From positions 488,816 to 552,815 of the forward strand of contig NZ_ANIE01000005.1 in NCBI RefSeq assembly GCF_000708045.1: DNA of 64,000 nt. The letters run 5' to 3'. Source of the DNA: Marinobacter nitratireducens. Its GTDB lineage: Bacteria > Pseudomonadota > Gammaproteobacteria > Pseudomonadales > Oleiphilaceae. Under the pieces are notes generated by a model. That model did not search any database. It saw only the letters and a list, made by a program, of their open reading frames with translations, and was not told the origin of the DNA. Every line of letters begins with the position of its first letter. Position 1 is the stretch's first letter. Positions 53,824 to 63,979 of this stretch are shown here, piece by piece. The position numbers and the translations under genes are program-made.

Positions 53824-54306
53824 ATGGCAAAACAGGAAAATCTTGAGGATCAGGATTACAGGGCGCGCTCGACCGCGTTGCGACTGTTGGCCCGTCGCGA
53901 GCATAGTCGGTTGGAGCTTTCGCTGAAGCTGAGGCAACGAAAGCTGCCATCGTCCGTGATCGATGCCGTGCTGGATGATTTTGAACACGAGGGATGGCTG
54001 GATGATCAGCGCTTTGCGGACGTGTACAGCCGCCAACGGATGGATCTTGGCTACGGCCCCCTGAGAATATTGAGTGAATTGCAGCAGCGTGGCGTGAAAC
54101 AGTCTCCAGCATGCCTGGATGACATGACTGAAGAAGACTGGTGCACTAATGCAGTCCGGTTGCGGGAGAAGAGATTCGGCCTGGTGGACCTGAGTAACGA
54201 CTGGGATGAAAAGGTCCGACAATCGCGATTCCTGAATAGGCGAGGCTTTTCGGCCAGTCAGGTGGAGTCTGCTTTGGAAGCTCGCGCATCAGAGGACTGG
54301 GAGTGA
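53824..54306 (+). CDS. recX: Regulatory protein RecX
   Basis: A 160-residue RecX: tandem three-helix repeats with ARSTALRLLARREHSRLEL, FEHEGWLDDQRFADVYSRQR and GYGPLRILSELQQRGV. RecX binds RecA filaments and inhibits them. The ATG at 53824 has AAGGG upstream; the frame extends 7 codons earlier. recX usually follows recA; no recA is in this window, so here it is separate. Confidence 0.88.
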   Translation: MAKQENLEDQDYRARSTALRLLARREHSRLELSLKLRQRKLPSSVIDAVLDDFEHEGWLDDQRFADVYSRQRMDLGYGPLRILSELQQRGVKQSPACLDDMTEEDWCTNAVRLREKRFGLVDLSNDWDEKVRQSRFLNRRGFSASQVESALEARASEDWE

Positions 54307-54315
54307 GTGCTGGCG

Positions 54316-55833
54316 CTAGAGTGTCGGTGGAATCAGGCCCAGATCTGCCGGCAGGCTGGCCTGGATGTCGCCAGACGATTCACTGTCGTTGGAAGAGCCA
54401 TCGGGGAGGGTGCTTTCCTCCATATTAACCACTTCCGCAATGGTTTCTGTGTCCGGAGTAGGGCGATCCGTAATCCTGGCCAGTACATCGTAATAGCGGC
54501 GAATGTTCTGGACATACAACACAGGTTCATGGCCCCTGGCGTAGCCGAACCGGGTTTTCTGATACCACTCTTTTTGTGCCAGTAGCGGCAGAAATTCTTT
54601 CACATCCATCCAGCGATCCGGATTTTTGCCTGCGCCCTCAGTGAGGCGACGGGCATCTTCCAGGTGGCCAAAGCCGACGTTGTAGGACGCGAGCGCGAAC
54701 CAGGTGCGATCTGGCTCGGGTATGCGATCCGGGATCTTGTCGTGGACCATCTGGAAATACCTGGCACCACCCTGGATGCTCTCTTCGGCATCCATTCGAT
54801 TGTTTATGCCGATATAGCTGGCGGTGTTGCGCGTCAGCATCATCAGGCCGCGAACGCCCGTGGGAGAGACCGCGTTGGGGCGCCAGTGGGATTCCTGATA
54901 ACCGATCGCCGCCAGTAAACGCCAGTCCATACCTGACTGATCGGCATAATCCTGAAACAGATCCTCATATTTTGGCAGGCGATTGTTTACATGATGCATG
55001 AAGGTGCGGGCCCCAACGTAATTCAACTGCTCCAGATGGCCATAAAAGCGCTCGGCCAGCTGGGCAAGGGTGCCATCAGCCTGAAGCTTTTGAAGGAATT
55101 GGTTGGCTGCAGTGATCAGGGTCTTGTCCTGTCCTTTCGGGAAAAGCCAGGCCAACTCCTCCGGGTTGCCGAGCGCAAACGCTTCTTTAACCTTGGGGTA
55201 AAACACCTGATTCAGCTCCAGTTCATTGGAGGACACGATGGCGTAGGGGAACTCACCGCTTTCTACCCGGGCGAGGATTCCGGCCGCGTCGATGCCGGGG
55301 TGTACGCGCCAGCGATAACCACTGACATCGCTCAGGTGGTGCTCATGGTTGCTGTCTGGAACCAGATGAAGAGTTTGACCCTCGAGTTCGCCAAGGGACT
55401 CCGGCCGATCGAAATCGCGGTTGTAAACGACAACCGATTGCGCTGCGATTCCGGTCGGAAGCACCCGATATTGGTTGTCCAGGCCAGGCTGATCTGAGAG
55501 CCCTGCCATCCCGATGTGGGCGAAATCCCGCGATAACACCGAGAGAATTTCCGTGTTGTCATCGGCGACCCGTACACGCAACTCAACGCCCAGTTCATTG
55601 GCGAAACGCTTGGCCAGCTCGTAGTCGTAGCCGGTTACCCCATTGCGTCCCTCGTAGTAAATAGACGGGGATTCGCGAGTAATCACGTGCAACACGCCCT
55701 CGTTACGTATCTCCTGGAGGGTCGTAGGGCGAGAGCAGGCCGTTAGCGCCAAAACTGCACTGATAACCAGGCTAGCTACCATGGGAGCGCTGGCAATGGT
55801 GCTGAATAATCTGGACAAGTCCCTGAACTCCAT
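54316..55833 (-). CDS. mltF: Membrane-bound lytic murein transglycosylase F
   Basis: A 505-residue lipoprotein: signal peptide with lipobox LTAC (Cys33), an SBP-bac-3-like domain (about 45-270; GYDYELAKRFANELGVELRV), then the family 1 lytic transglycosylase domain (about 295-420) with catalytic Glu in AIGYQESHW and VSPTGVRGLMMLT. It cleaves peptidoglycan at the outer membrane. Divergent from purL, the same neighbour arrangement as in Pseudomonas and E. coli. Confidence 0.94.
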   Translation of the reverse strand: MEFRDLSRLFSTIASAPMVASLVISAVLALTACSRPTTLQEIRNEGVLHVITRESPSIYYEGRNGVTGYDYELAKRFANELGVELRVRVADDNTEILSVLSRDFAHIGMAGLSDQPGLDNQYRVLPTGIAAQSVVVYNRDFDRPESLGELEGQTLHLVPDSNHEHHLSDVSGYRWRVHPGIDAAGILARVESGEFPYAIVSSNELELNQVFYPKVKEAFALGNPEELAWLFPKGQDKTLITAANQFLQKLQADGTLAQLAERFYGHLEQLNYVGARTFMHHVNNRLPKYEDLFQDYADQSGMDWRLLAAIGYQESHWRPNAVSPTGVRGLMMLTRNTASYIGINNRMDAEESIQGGARYFQMVHDKIPDRIPEPDRTWFALASYNVGFGHLEDARRLTEGAGKNPDRWMDVKEFLPLLAQKEWYQKTRFGYARGHEPVLYVQNIRRYYDVLARITDRPTPDTETIAEVVNMEESTLPDGSSNDSESSGDIQASLPADLGLIPPTL

Positions 55834-55954
55834 ACAGCTGGATCTAGGGGATACGTCGGGGAATCAGAAAAAGACGCATCCGGTGTCTTGCTGGGTGTGG
55901 CATCCGTTTCCACCCCCTTATGATCCCTGCTGTGCCGGAGAGGGTCAATTAGAC

Positions 55955-55983
55955 TGATTAATTAATGTGCAAAATAATGTCAA
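55955..55983 (-). promoter_or_regulatory. Possible promoter of mltF
   Basis: Minus strand: TTGACA, 17 bases, TAATCA, about 120 bp before the mltF start, in an A/T-rich patch of the mltF-purL divergent region. A matching purL promoter on the plus strand was not clear. Confidence 0.4.
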
Positions 55984-56100
55984 TTATACGGGAAGTCCGA
56001 TACGGTTCTGGCGCTGTATCCTGAGCCGTCTTTCGAGTATCATTGCGGCCTTTCAGATTGCACCCGGATTTCCCCGTTTCGCGCGATACAGGTTGATATC

Positions 56101-59100
56101 ATGCTTGAACTTCGCGGCGCTCCCGCGCTCTCGTCTTTCCGTTCCCGCAAATTGCATTCCCGGATTCAGGAAATTGTTCCTGAAGTCGAGCATGTCTATG
56201 CCGAGTTCATGCACTTCGTGGATCTCGATGACAGTCTTTCCGATTCAGAGCAGGCGGTTCTTGATCGGCTGCTGGTTTATGGACCAAGTGTTCCAGTAGA
56301 AGAGCCGGAAGGTATTCTGTTCCTCGTTGTTCCTCGCCCTGGCACTTTGTCTCCCTGGTCCAGCAAGGCAACCGATATCGCCAGGAATTGTGGCCTGCGC
56401 CAGATTCATCGGATCGAACGGGGCACAGCCTTCTACATCCGTGCAGAGAAAAAGCTCAGTCTGGAGCAGCGTGAGAAAATCGCTGTTTTGCTGCACGACC
56501 GCATGACACAGAAAGTGTTTCACGAGATGGGCGGTGCAGAGCTGCTATTCAGCCATGAAGAGCCGCGTCCTCTTGGAAGAGTGTCGGTGCTTGAGGGTGG
56601 TCGTGCGGCGCTGGTTGAGGCCAACAGTCGGCTTGGCCTGGCCCTGGCAGAGGATGAGATTGACTACCTGGTGACGTCGTTCACCGATCTCCAGCGTGAT
56701 CCAACAGACGTAGAACTGATGATGTTTGCCCAGGCAAACTCGGAGCATTGCCGTCACAAGATTTTCAATGCGTCCTGGGATATCGATGGTGAGGGGCAGG
56801 AGAAGTCCCTGTTTGCCATGATCCGGAACACCTTTGAAATGAACAGTGAGGGTGTTCTTTCAGCGTATAAAGATAATGCCTCTGTGATTCGCGGCAGCCG
56901 GGGTGGACGTTTCTTCCCGGACCCGGAAACCGGCGTCTACGGGTACAACGAGGAAGATATTCATATCCTCATGAAAGTTGAGACCCACAATCATCCAACC
57001 GCGATTGCACCGGCTGCAGGCTCTGCTACTGGTTCCGGCGGCGAAATCCGCGATGAGGGTGCGACCGGTCGTGGTTCAAAACCGAAAGCCGGTTTGGCCG
57101 GTTTTACCGTCTCAAACCTGAATCTGCCGGGTGATATCCAGCCCTGGGAAATCGGTTATGGCAAGCCGGACCGTATCGCTTCTCCGCTCGATATCATGAT
57201 TGAGGGGCCCATTGGCGGCGCTTCTTTCAACAACGAATTTGGTCGCCCGAACCTCGCTGGCTATTTCCGTACTTTTGAAGAGAAGGTGCCTGGCGCAGCG
57301 GGGGAAGAAGTTCGTGGTTACCACAAACCGATCATGATTGCCGGTGGCCTTGGTAACATCCGTGAAGAACACGTCGAGAAGGGAAACATTCCCGTTGGCG
57401 CCAAGCTGATTGTGCTGGGCGGCCCATCCATGCTGATTGGTCTCGGTGGTGGTGCGGCGTCTTCCATGGATTCCGGCTCCAGTAATGAGAATCTGGATTT
57501 CGCATCCGTCCAGCGGGACAACCCTGAGATGGAGCGTCGTTGCCAGGAAGTGATTGACCGATGCTGGCAAATGGGTGAGAAAAACCCGATCTGCTTTATC
57601 CACGACGTGGGTGCCGGTGGCTTATCCAATGCCATGCCTGAGCTGGTCAAGGATGGTGGTCGCGGAGGAAAATTCGAGCTTCGTGATATCCCAAGCGACG
57701 AGCCGGGTATGTCACCGCTTGAGATCTGGTGTAATGAGTCCCAGGAGCGCTATGTTATGGCGGTGGCTCCTGAAAATCTGGAGCAATTCGATGCGCTTTG
57801 TCGCCGTGAGCGTTGCCCGTATTCCGTAATCGGTGAGGCAACAGAGACCCATCACCTGGAGTTGGGTGATTCCTACTTCGACGACAAGCCTGTAGACCTG
57901 CCGATGGACGTTCTATTCGGCAAGCCGCCACGCATGCATCGCAGCGTCAACCGGGCGTCATTCACCAAGCCCATTTTCGACTCCACGAAGATCGATTTGA
58001 ATGATGCGATTCGTCGGGTTCTGCGCCTGCCGTCTGTTGGTTCCAAGAGTTTCCTGATCACCATCGGTGACCGTACGATTACCGGGCTGGTTGCCCGTGA
58101 TCAGATGGTCGGCCCCTGGCAGGTGCCGGTGGCTGATGTGGCTGTTACCGCCAGTTCCTTCGATGTGCGCACGGGCGAGGCGATGGCCATGGGCGAGCGA
58201 ACTCCGGTGGCGGTCATCGATGCGCCTGCCTCTGGGCGGATGGCGGTTGGTGAGGTGATTACCAACCTTGCGGCTGCTTCTATCGGCAAGCTCTCAGATA
58301 TTCGCCTGTCAGCCAACTGGATGGCCGCTGCCGGTCATCCGGGCGAAGACGAAAACCTCTACGAGACCGTTCGTGCGGTGGGCATGGAGCTTTGCCCGGA
58401 GTTGGGTATCACGATTCCGGTTGGCAAGGACTCCATGTCCATGAAAACCACCTGGGAAGAGGACAACGGTGAACAGAAGAGTGTCACGGCTCCGCTTTCT
58501 CTGATTATCAGCGGATTTGCGCCAGTATCGGATGTGGCGCGCACACTGACGCCACAACTGGTTACCGGCGCCGGTGAAACCGACCTGATCCTGGTCGACC
58601 TGGCCGCGGGTCAGAACCGACTCGGTGGGTCGGCGCTGGCGCAGGTCTACAGGCAGGTAGGAGCGGCGGCTCCTGATCTGGATGATCCCGAGGATATCAA
58701 AGCATTCTTTGCGGTGATCCAGGGGCTGAATTCGGACGGTAAGTTACTTGCTTACCACGATCGCTCCGACGGTGGGCTCTTTGTCACCCTGGCGGAAATG
58801 TGTTTTGCCGGTCGCACTGGCGTTGACGTGAAGCTGGACGGCCTGGCCGAGGACTCGTCTCAGTTTGCCCGTGAACTCTTTAACGAAGAGCTGGGAGCGG
58901 TCATTCAGGTTCGACGTGATGACACCAGTTTCGTTCTGCAGCAGTTCTCCGCGGCAGGTCTGGGGGATCACACCAGCGTGATCGGGACGCTGAATGACAG
59001 TGACCAGGTTCGTCTGAGCTTCGAGGGCCAGTCGGTCGTTGACGAGTCCCGCTCATCCCTGCAACGCCTCTGGGCCGAGACAAGTTATCGGATTCAGTCG

Positions 59101-60006
59101 CTGCGTGATAATGCAGACTGTGCCCAGGAAGAGTTTGACAACCTTCTCGATAACGAAGACCCGGGCCTTAGTGCGACTCTTTCGTTCGACATTAATGAAG
59201 ACGTTGCCGCGCCCTTTATCAACAAAGGTGCGCGCCCTAAAGTGGCGGTATTGCGGGAGCAGGGCGTCAATGGACAGGTTGAAATGGCGGCAGCATTCGA
59301 CCGTGCCGGGTTTGAATCCGTTGATGTTCACATGAGCGACCTTCTTTCAGGTCGCGTGTCGCTGGAAGGCTTCAATAGCCTGGTCGCCTGTGGCGGTTTC
59401 TCCTATGGCGATGTACTGGGGGCGGGCGAAGGCTGGGCCAAGTCCATCCTGTTCAGTGATCGGGTACGTGATCAGTTTGCCGCTTTCTTCAATCGCCAGG
59501 ACACCCTCGCACTGGGTGTCTGTAATGGTTGTCAGATGCTTTCCAATCTGCACGAGCTTATTCCGGGCAGCGAAGGTTGGCCGCGTTTTGTTCGTAACCA
59601 GTCGGAGCAATTCGAAGCTCGCCTGGTTATGGCGGAGGTGACGCAATCGCCATCGGCTTTCCTGGAAGGGATGGCCGGTTCACGTATGCCTATTGCCGTG
59701 GCGCACGGGGAAGGTCGCGTCGAATTCTCGGGTGATGCCTCTGCAGCATCGCTGGCAGAGAATGAACTGGTTGCTCTGCGCTACGTTGATAATCGCGGAC
59801 AGGCAACGGTTCGATATCCATACAACCCCAACGGCTCGGAAGCCGGTATAACCGGTGTCACCACGCGAGATGGTCGTGTCACGATCATGATGCCTCACCC
59901 GGAGCGGGTATTCAGAGCGGTACAGCATTCCTGGCACCCGGATTCCTGGCAAGAGGATGGCCCCTGGATCCGGATGTTCCGTAATGCCCGGCGCTGGTTT
60001 GGGTAA
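56101..60006 (+). CDS. purL: Phosphoribosylformylglycinamidine synthase
   Basis: The large one-chain PurL (1301 residues; E. coli 1295) converting FGAR to FGAM with glutamine and ATP. Visible parts: N-terminal and linker domains, the synthetase core ([34 protein letters not shown] [10 protein letters not shown]), and the C-terminal glutaminase from about 1040, with catalytic C1141 in LGVCNGCQM and the HGEGRVEF and PHPERVFR triad segments. CAGG lies a few bases before the ATG. Monocistronic, followed by a strong terminator. Confidence 0.98.
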   Translation: MLELRGAPALSSFRSRKLHSRIQEIVPEVEHVYAEFMHFVDLDDSLSDSEQAVLDRLLVYGPSVPVEEPEGILFLVVPRPGTLSPWSSKATDIARNCGLRQIHRIERGTAFYIRAEKKLSLEQREKIAVLLHDRMTQKVFHEMGGAELLFSHEEPRPLGRVSVLEGGRAALVEANSRLGLALAEDEIDYLVTSFTDLQRDPTDVELMMFAQANSEHCRHKIFNASWDIDGEGQEKSLFAMIRNTFEMNSEGVLSAYKDNASVIRGSRGGRFFPDPETGVYGYNEEDIHILMKVETHNHPTAIAPAAGSATGSGGEIRDEGATGRGSKPKAGLAGFTVSNLNLPGDIQPWEIGYGKPDRIASPLDIMIEGPIGGASFNNEFGRPNLAGYFRTFEEKVPGAAGEEVRGYHKPIMIAGGLGNIREEHVEKGNIPVGAKLIVLGGPSMLIGLGGGAASSMDSGSSNENLDFASVQRDNPEMERRCQEVIDRCWQMGEKNPICFIHDVGAGGLSNAMPELVKDGGRGGKFELRDIPSDEPGMSPLEIWCNESQERYVMAVAPENLEQFDALCRRERCPYSVIGEATETHHLELGDSYFDDKPVDLPMDVLFGKPPRMHRSVNRASFTKPIFDSTKIDLNDAIRRVLRLPSVGSKSFLITIGDRTITGLVARDQMVGPWQVPVADVAVTASSFDVRTGEAMAMGERTPVAVIDAPASGRMAVGEVITNLAAASIGKLSDIRLSANWMAAAGHPGEDENLYETVRAVGMELCPELGITIPVGKDSMSMKTTWEEDNGEQKSVTAPLSLIISGFAPVSDVARTLTPQLVTGAGETDLILVDLAAGQNRLGGSALAQVYRQVGAAAPDLDDPEDIKAFFAVIQGLNSDGKLLAYHDRSDGGLFVTLAEMCFAGRTGVDVKLDGLAEDSSQFARELFNEELGAVIQVRRDDTSFVLQQFSAAGLGDHTSVIGTLNDSDQVRLSFEGQSVVDESRSSLQRLWAETSYRIQSLRDNADCAQEEFDNLLDNEDPGLSATLSFDINEDVAAPFINKGARPKVAVLREQGVNGQVEMAAAFDRAGFESVDVHMSDLLSGRVSLEGFNSLVACGGFSYGDVLGAGEGWAKSILFSDRVRDQFAAFFNRQDTLALGVCNGCQMLSNLHELIPGSEGWPRFVRNQSEQFEARLVMAEVTQSPSAFLEGMAGSRMPIAVAHGEGRVEFSGDASAASLAENELVALRYVDNRGQATVRYPYNPNGSEAGITGVTTRDGRVTIMMPHPERVFRAVQHSWHPDSWQEDGPWIRMFRNARRWFG

Positions 60007-60026
60007 TCGACGCTAAGGGAATACCG

Positions 60027-60075
60027 GCCGGCTTGTTAAATGTTTTCCGGAACATTTTCAAGCCGGCTTTTCTTT
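60027..60075 (+). terminator. Terminator of purL with nested stem
   Basis: Outer stem GCCGGCTTG/CAAGCCGGC, inner stem AAATGTT/AACATTT around TTCCGG, then TTTTCTTT. Starts 20 bp after the purL stop. Confidence 0.85.
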
Positions 60076-60418
60076 GCCTGGTTGCCCGCTTTTGAGGCAC
60101 TTTGCAAGGGCAAAAAGCTAAAAAAACTGGAAAATCTCTCTTGACTCGCTAGTTTTATGCACAATCGTGGTGCCTTCCCGTGTTTTCAGAGCTCAAACCT
60201 TGAGAATTCGGTTCATTTTTTTGGGGAGATCCGTAAATAGCTGAAAAATAACGATAAAAATTATTGGGCGATTTTGTCACCAATTTGACAAAGAGCCAGT
60301 AATTACGGGGGGTGGAGGCAGGTTCCCAAAAACTTTCCCCAGAGTTATCCACAGAATCTGTGGGTAAGTTTCTAAGTTATTAATCTGATCAAAAAATGCC
60401 CAACCTGGAGGGTGCTCA
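60076..60418. promoter_or_regulatory. A/T-rich intergenic region with an operator-like repeat and paired DnaA-box-like sites
   Basis: 343 bp with no credible gene. It holds an inverted repeat at 60273-60292 (TTTGTCA, 6 bases, TGACAAA). An inverted pair of DnaA-box-like nonamers follows: TTATCCACA (60345-60353, exact consensus) and TTACCCACA on the minus strand (60359-60367). The nearest gene is the NIF3-like ORF at 60419. Confidence 0.5.
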
Positions 60419-60730
60419 ATGTATAAGTTGTGCTACTTCGTACCTGAAAGCCATCTTGAGGAAACCAAGCAAGCATTGTTCAAGGCCGGTGCGGGGCGAA
60501 TCGGTGAATACGATAGTTGTGCCTGGCAATGTGCCGGTCAGGGACAGTTCCGGCCGCTGGAAGGGAGCAACCCATTTCTGGGGAAGAAGGGCGAGATCGA
60601 GCATGTGAATGAATACAAAGTAGAGCTGGTGTGCGAGGACCGTTTGATTATCAATGCCGTAAACGCTTTAAAGCAGGCCCACCCCTATGAAGAGCCTGCT
60701 TACGAAGTCTACCAGCTGGCGGAGTTATGA
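60419..60730 (+). CDS. NIF3/YqfO-like small protein
   Basis: 103 residues: YKLCYFVPESHLEETKQALF at the start, AGRIGEYDSCAW, and the terminal HPYEEPAYEVYQL. This is the PII/CutA-like insert domain of the NIF3/YqfO family as a stand-alone protein. Function unknown; possibly metal- or nucleotide-binding. GGAGGG lies 7 bases before the ATG. Its 3' end overlaps the convergent Nudix gene by 6 bases. Confidence 0.85.
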   Translation: MYKLCYFVPESHLEETKQALFKAGAGRIGEYDSCAWQCAGQGQFRPLEGSNPFLGKKGEIEHVNEYKVELVCEDRLIINAVNALKQAHPYEEPAYEVYQLAEL

Positions 60731-61288
60731 CGGTTCCTTTCGCTTTGCTCCCCCCATGGGGTGTCTGATGTCCTTGATGTGAACCCCATAGGAGTCTGCG
60801 CGGGTATCCTCAATAAAAAGTTCTAGTGTTTTTCGGACTGTTGGAAATGAGATCTCGTCCCAGGGAATGTCATCGAGCTCGAAGAGGCGGGATTCGAGAG
60901 ACTCTTCTCCAGCACCGAATTGCCCGTCTTTCAGGGTGGCGCGGTAGAACATGTGAACTTGATTGATGTGGGGTACATCAATGATCGAGTAGAGGCCATC
61001 AATGTTGACCTCTGCAAGGGCTTCTTCCAGCGTCTCTCTCGCAGCTGCCTCGATGGTGGTTTCCGCATTCTCCATAAAACCTGCGGGCAGGGTCCAGTAC
61101 CCGTATCGGGGCTCAATCGCCCGACGGCACAAGAGAATCTTCCCTTCCCAGACTGGAACGGTGCCGGCAACGATACGCGGGTTCTGGTAATGTATGGTCT
61201 CGCAGCTGATGCAAACATAACGGTAGCGGTTGTCGCCCTCGGGGATGCGTTGTTCAACCGGTTGGCCGCATGTGCTGCAGTACTTCAT
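60725..61288 (-). CDS. Nudix hydrolase with N-terminal zinc ribbon
   Basis: 187 residues: a CSTCG ... CISC zinc ribbon (about 4-30), then a Nudix domain with box GFMENAETTIEAAARETLEE (the GX5EX7REUXEE pattern). Zinc-ribbon Nudix proteins include NADH/NAD pyrophosphatases and ADP-ribose hydrolases; the NudC-specific SQPWPFPxS array was not seen, so I leave the substrate open. Confidence 0.87.
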   Translation of the reverse strand: MKYCSTCGQPVEQRIPEGDNRYRYVCISCETIHYQNPRIVAGTVPVWEGKILLCRRAIEPRYGYWTLPAGFMENAETTIEAAARETLEEALAEVNIDGLYSIIDVPHINQVHMFYRATLKDGQFGAGEESLESRLFELDDIPWDEISFPTVRKTLELFIEDTRADSYGVHIKDIRHPMGGAKRKEPS

Positions 61289-61386
61289 GTTTTTCCCCGT
61301 ATACTGTTTTGAGTTTTGGTAGTCAGTGTAACCATCGATGCTGCTGCTGTCTCACCTAATGTTTTGATCTGCCGCGGAGTCCCGTT

Positions 61387-61974
61387 TTGCACGATTTCCT
61401 TGCCGAGCGCCTGGCCGGCTATGCACCCAGGCAGCTTGCCCTGGATTACCCGGAGGCGGGCATTCTGGTTCCGATTACCAACGATGATCGTAACCCGGAA
61501 ATGATTTTTACGCTGAGGTCGGCGAATCTCAGTACCCATCGTGGCCAGGTGGCCTATCCTGGCGGTAAGCGAGATCCGGGAGACCCATCCCTTGCCGCCA
61601 CGGCACTGCGCGAGACCCATGAGGAAATCGGTCTTCCTCCGGAGCAGGTCAACGTTATTGCGCCACTCAGTCAGGTTATGTCCCGATACGGCATTCTGGT
61701 GACGCCATACGTGGGGGTCATTCCTGCGGACCACCCGCTGGAACATAATCCTGACGAGATCGAAAGCGTGTTTCGTGTCCCGCTATCGTTTTTTCTCGAG
61801 GACAGGCGGGAGCGAACGGATGCTTTGAACTTTTTGAACCACACCTTCTATGTGCCGTGTTATCGGTGGGAGCGGTATCAGATCTGGGGGTTGTCTGCCG
61901 TGGTTCTGGTCGATTTCCTGAACGCTGTGTACGATGCCGGTATTGATTTGCTGGAACCCCCTGGAGGAGGCTGA
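61387..61974 (+). CDS. CoA pyrophosphatase-type Nudix hydrolase (NudL-like)
   Basis: 195 residues with the UPF0035/NudL features: [21 protein letters not shown] and Nudix box [25 protein letters not shown]. Enzymes of this group split CoA into phosphopantetheine and 3',5'-ADP. The apparent start is TTG at 61387 with GGAG 7 bases upstream. The stop is one base before the ATG of the carbonic anhydrase gene, so the two are probably coupled. Confidence 0.87.
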   Translation: MHDFLAERLAGYAPRQLALDYPEAGILVPITNDDRNPEMIFTLRSANLSTHRGQVAYPGGKRDPGDPSLAATALRETHEEIGLPPEQVNVIAPLSQVMSRYGILVTPYVGVIPADHPLEHNPDEIESVFRVPLSFFLEDRRERTDALNFLNHTFYVPCYRWERYQIWGLSAVVLVDFLNAVYDAGIDLLEPPGGG

Positions 61975-61975
61975 C

Positions 61976-62509
61976 ATGTTTTATGAGCTTGATGATCGAA
62001 AGCCGGAGCTGGTTGGTGGCGACCAGTTCGTTGCCCACAACGCGACCGTGATCGGTAGCGTTACACTGATGGAAAAGAGCAGCCTCTGGTACAACGTCGT
62101 TGTCCGGGGTGACAACGATCTGATCACGATCGGGCCGGAAACGAACGTTCAGGATGGTTCTGTGCTTCATACCGACTCGGGAATTCAATTGACCTTGGGG
62201 CGGGGGGTGACCGTGGGGCACAAAGTGATGCTGCACGGTTGTGATATTGGTGATTACTCGTTGATAGGGATCAACGCTGTGGTTTTGAATGGCGCGAAGA
62301 TTGGCAAGCACTGCCTGATCGGCGCCAATACCCTGATCCCCGAAGGAATGGAAATTCCGGACGGCTCCATGGTGATTGGATCGCCCGGACGTATAAAGCG
62401 TGAACTGAGCGATCACCAGAAGAAAATGCTGGAGCAGAGCGCTGCCCACTACGTTCAGAACGCGGCGCGTTATGTTCGGCAATTGAAAGTCTGTGAGCCC
62501 GCCCGATGA
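61976..62509 (+). CDS. Gamma-class carbonic anhydrase-like hexapeptide-repeat protein
   Basis: 177 residues with a left-handed beta-helix: [59 protein letters not shown] and SPGRIKREL. Metal-ligand histidines are in VLHTD, TVGHKV and MLHGC. Similar to YrdA/PaaY-type proteins, some of which are carbonic anhydrases. GGAGGAGG lies just before the ATG. The stop overlaps the next gene by four bases. Confidence 0.92.
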   Translation: MFYELDDRKPELVGGDQFVAHNATVIGSVTLMEKSSLWYNVVVRGDNDLITIGPETNVQDGSVLHTDSGIQLTLGRGVTVGHKVMLHGCDIGDYSLIGINAVVLNGAKIGKHCLIGANTLIPEGMEIPDGSMVIGSPGRIKRELSDHQKKMLEQSAAHYVQNAARYVRQLKVCEPAR

Positions 62510-62688
62510 GCGTTTCCGATAAAGTCCGTTCGCCCTGCGTCAGTGTGTGCGCGCTGGATGAAAATGATGTGTGCATTGGTTGCCACCGGACGGGCGACGA
62601 AATACTGCGATGGACTCAAATGACGAATGACGAGCGCAGGGAAGTTCTGCGCCTGGTTGCAAAGCGGGAAGAAAAGGTAGCCCTCTGA
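62506..62688 (+). CDS. DUF1289 small cysteine-motif protein
   Basis: 60 residues with the DUF1289 pattern [21 protein letters not shown] (here split as [14 protein letters not shown] and CIGCHRT) and a C-terminal helix [16 protein letters not shown]. The four cysteines may bind metal. The ATG overlaps the upstream stop (ATGA), placing it in the same operon. Function unknown. Confidence 0.88.
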   Translation: MSVSDKVRSPCVSVCALDENDVCIGCHRTGDEILRWTQMTNDERREVLRLVAKREEKVAL

Positions 62689-62689
62689 C

Positions 62690-63886
62690 ATGACTGACAC
62701 CAAAACCATACGACTTGGTACTCCCCTGAAGAGCAACGCTTTCCGGGTTCTGTTTTGTGGCTCCGGCGAGCTGGGAAAAGAGGTTGTTATCGAGCTTCAG
62801 CGATACGGGGTAGAGGTGATCGCCGTTGATCGTTATGCCGATGCACCGGCGATGCAGGTAGCCCATCGGGCTCATGTCATCGATATGTTGGATGCTGAAG
62901 CTTTGCGTTCAGTGATCGAAAAGGAAAAGCCAAACCTGATTGTTCCCGAAATTGAGGCCATTGCGACGCCGGAGCTGGTTAAGCTCGAAAGTGAAGGCTA
63001 TCAGGTGATTCCCACGGCGCGCGCGGTAAACCTGACCATGAATCGCGAGGGTATTCGCCGGCTGGCAGCCGAAGAGCTGAAGTTGCCCACGTCACCCTAT
63101 CGTTTTGCCGGAGAAAAAGAGGAGTACCTGGCGGCCGTTAAAGAGGTTGGTCTGCCTCTGGTAGTGAAGCCGGTCATGAGCTCGTCAGGGAAAGGGCAGA
63201 GCACAGTAAAAGATGAAGCCGATATTGAGGCTGCCTGGGATTATGCTCAAACCGGAGGCCGAGCTGGAAAAGGGCGGGTTATCGTTGAGGGCTTTGTTGA
63301 TTTCGATTACGAGATTACGTTGCTGACCGTCCGTCACCGGGATGGGATTTCTTTCTGCGATCCCATTGGGCACCGTCAGGAAGACGGTGATTACCGGGAA
63401 TCCTGGCAGCCCCAGCCGATGTCGCCTAAAGCCTTGGAGCGCTCGCGTCAGATTGCAGAGGCTGTCGTCAATGATCTGGGTGGTTATGGTATCTATGGGG
63501 TTGAGCTGTTTATAAAAGGGGATGATGTCTGGTTCTCCGAGGTCTCCCCGCGTCCTCACGACACCGGGCTGGTTACCCTCATCTCTCAGGATCTTTCAGA
63601 ATTCGCGCTCCATGCCCGAGCCATTCTCGGGTTGCCGGTTCCGGGTATTCGCCAGACCGGTGCCAGTGCGTCAGCGGTCATTCTTCCCGAAGGCGAATCG
63701 GACGCGGTTACCTTTACCCACATAGAGGAAGCGCTCACTCAGCCTGACACGCAATTGCGTTTGTTTGGCAAGCCGGAGTTGAAAGGTCGCCGTCGCATGG
63801 GTGTTGCATTAGCCAGAGCCGAGACTATTGATGAAGCCAGATCCAGGGCGCTTAGGGCAGCTGCAGCGGTGAAGATCGAGTTGTAG
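62690..63886 (+). CDS. purT: Formate-dependent GAR transformylase
   Basis: A 398-residue ATP-grasp enzyme making formyl-GAR from GAR, formate and ATP, independent of folate. Typical PurT segments: [68 protein letters not shown]. It is one base after DUF1289, at the end of an apparent four-gene operon. It gives this genome an alternative to PurN; whether purN is also present cannot be told from this window. Confidence 0.97.
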   Translation: MTDTKTIRLGTPLKSNAFRVLFCGSGELGKEVVIELQRYGVEVIAVDRYADAPAMQVAHRAHVIDMLDAEALRSVIEKEKPNLIVPEIEAIATPELVKLESEGYQVIPTARAVNLTMNREGIRRLAAEELKLPTSPYRFAGEKEEYLAAVKEVGLPLVVKPVMSSSGKGQSTVKDEADIEAAWDYAQTGGRAGKGRVIVEGFVDFDYEITLLTVRHRDGISFCDPIGHRQEDGDYRESWQPQPMSPKALERSRQIAEAVVNDLGGYGIYGVELFIKGDDVWFSEVSPRPHDTGLVTLISQDLSEFALHARAILGLPVPGIRQTGASASAVILPEGESDAVTFTHIEEALTQPDTQLRLFGKPELKGRRRMGVALARAETIDEARSRALRAAAAVKIEL

Positions 63887-63897
63887 AGGAAAGACTT

Positions 63898-63920
63898 GCA
63901 AAAAACCGTACGGTTTTTGC
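63898..63920 (+). terminator. Possible terminator after purT
   Basis: GCAAAAA..CCGTACGG..TTTTTGC: a near-perfect palindrome ending in T5, 12 bp after the purT stop. The A/T-rich stem is weak, so termination is uncertain. Confidence 0.5.
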
Positions 63921-63979
63921 TCGGATTGGTGCTATTCTGAACGGCCGCGTAGGTGTAAACCGAGCCTTTGGAAAATAAA

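Noticed and set aside
53647..54222. N-terminal 192-residue extension of the DUF349 protein
   Set aside because: Overlaps recX on the opposite strand, lacks coding character, and a good start with ribosome site is at 53646.
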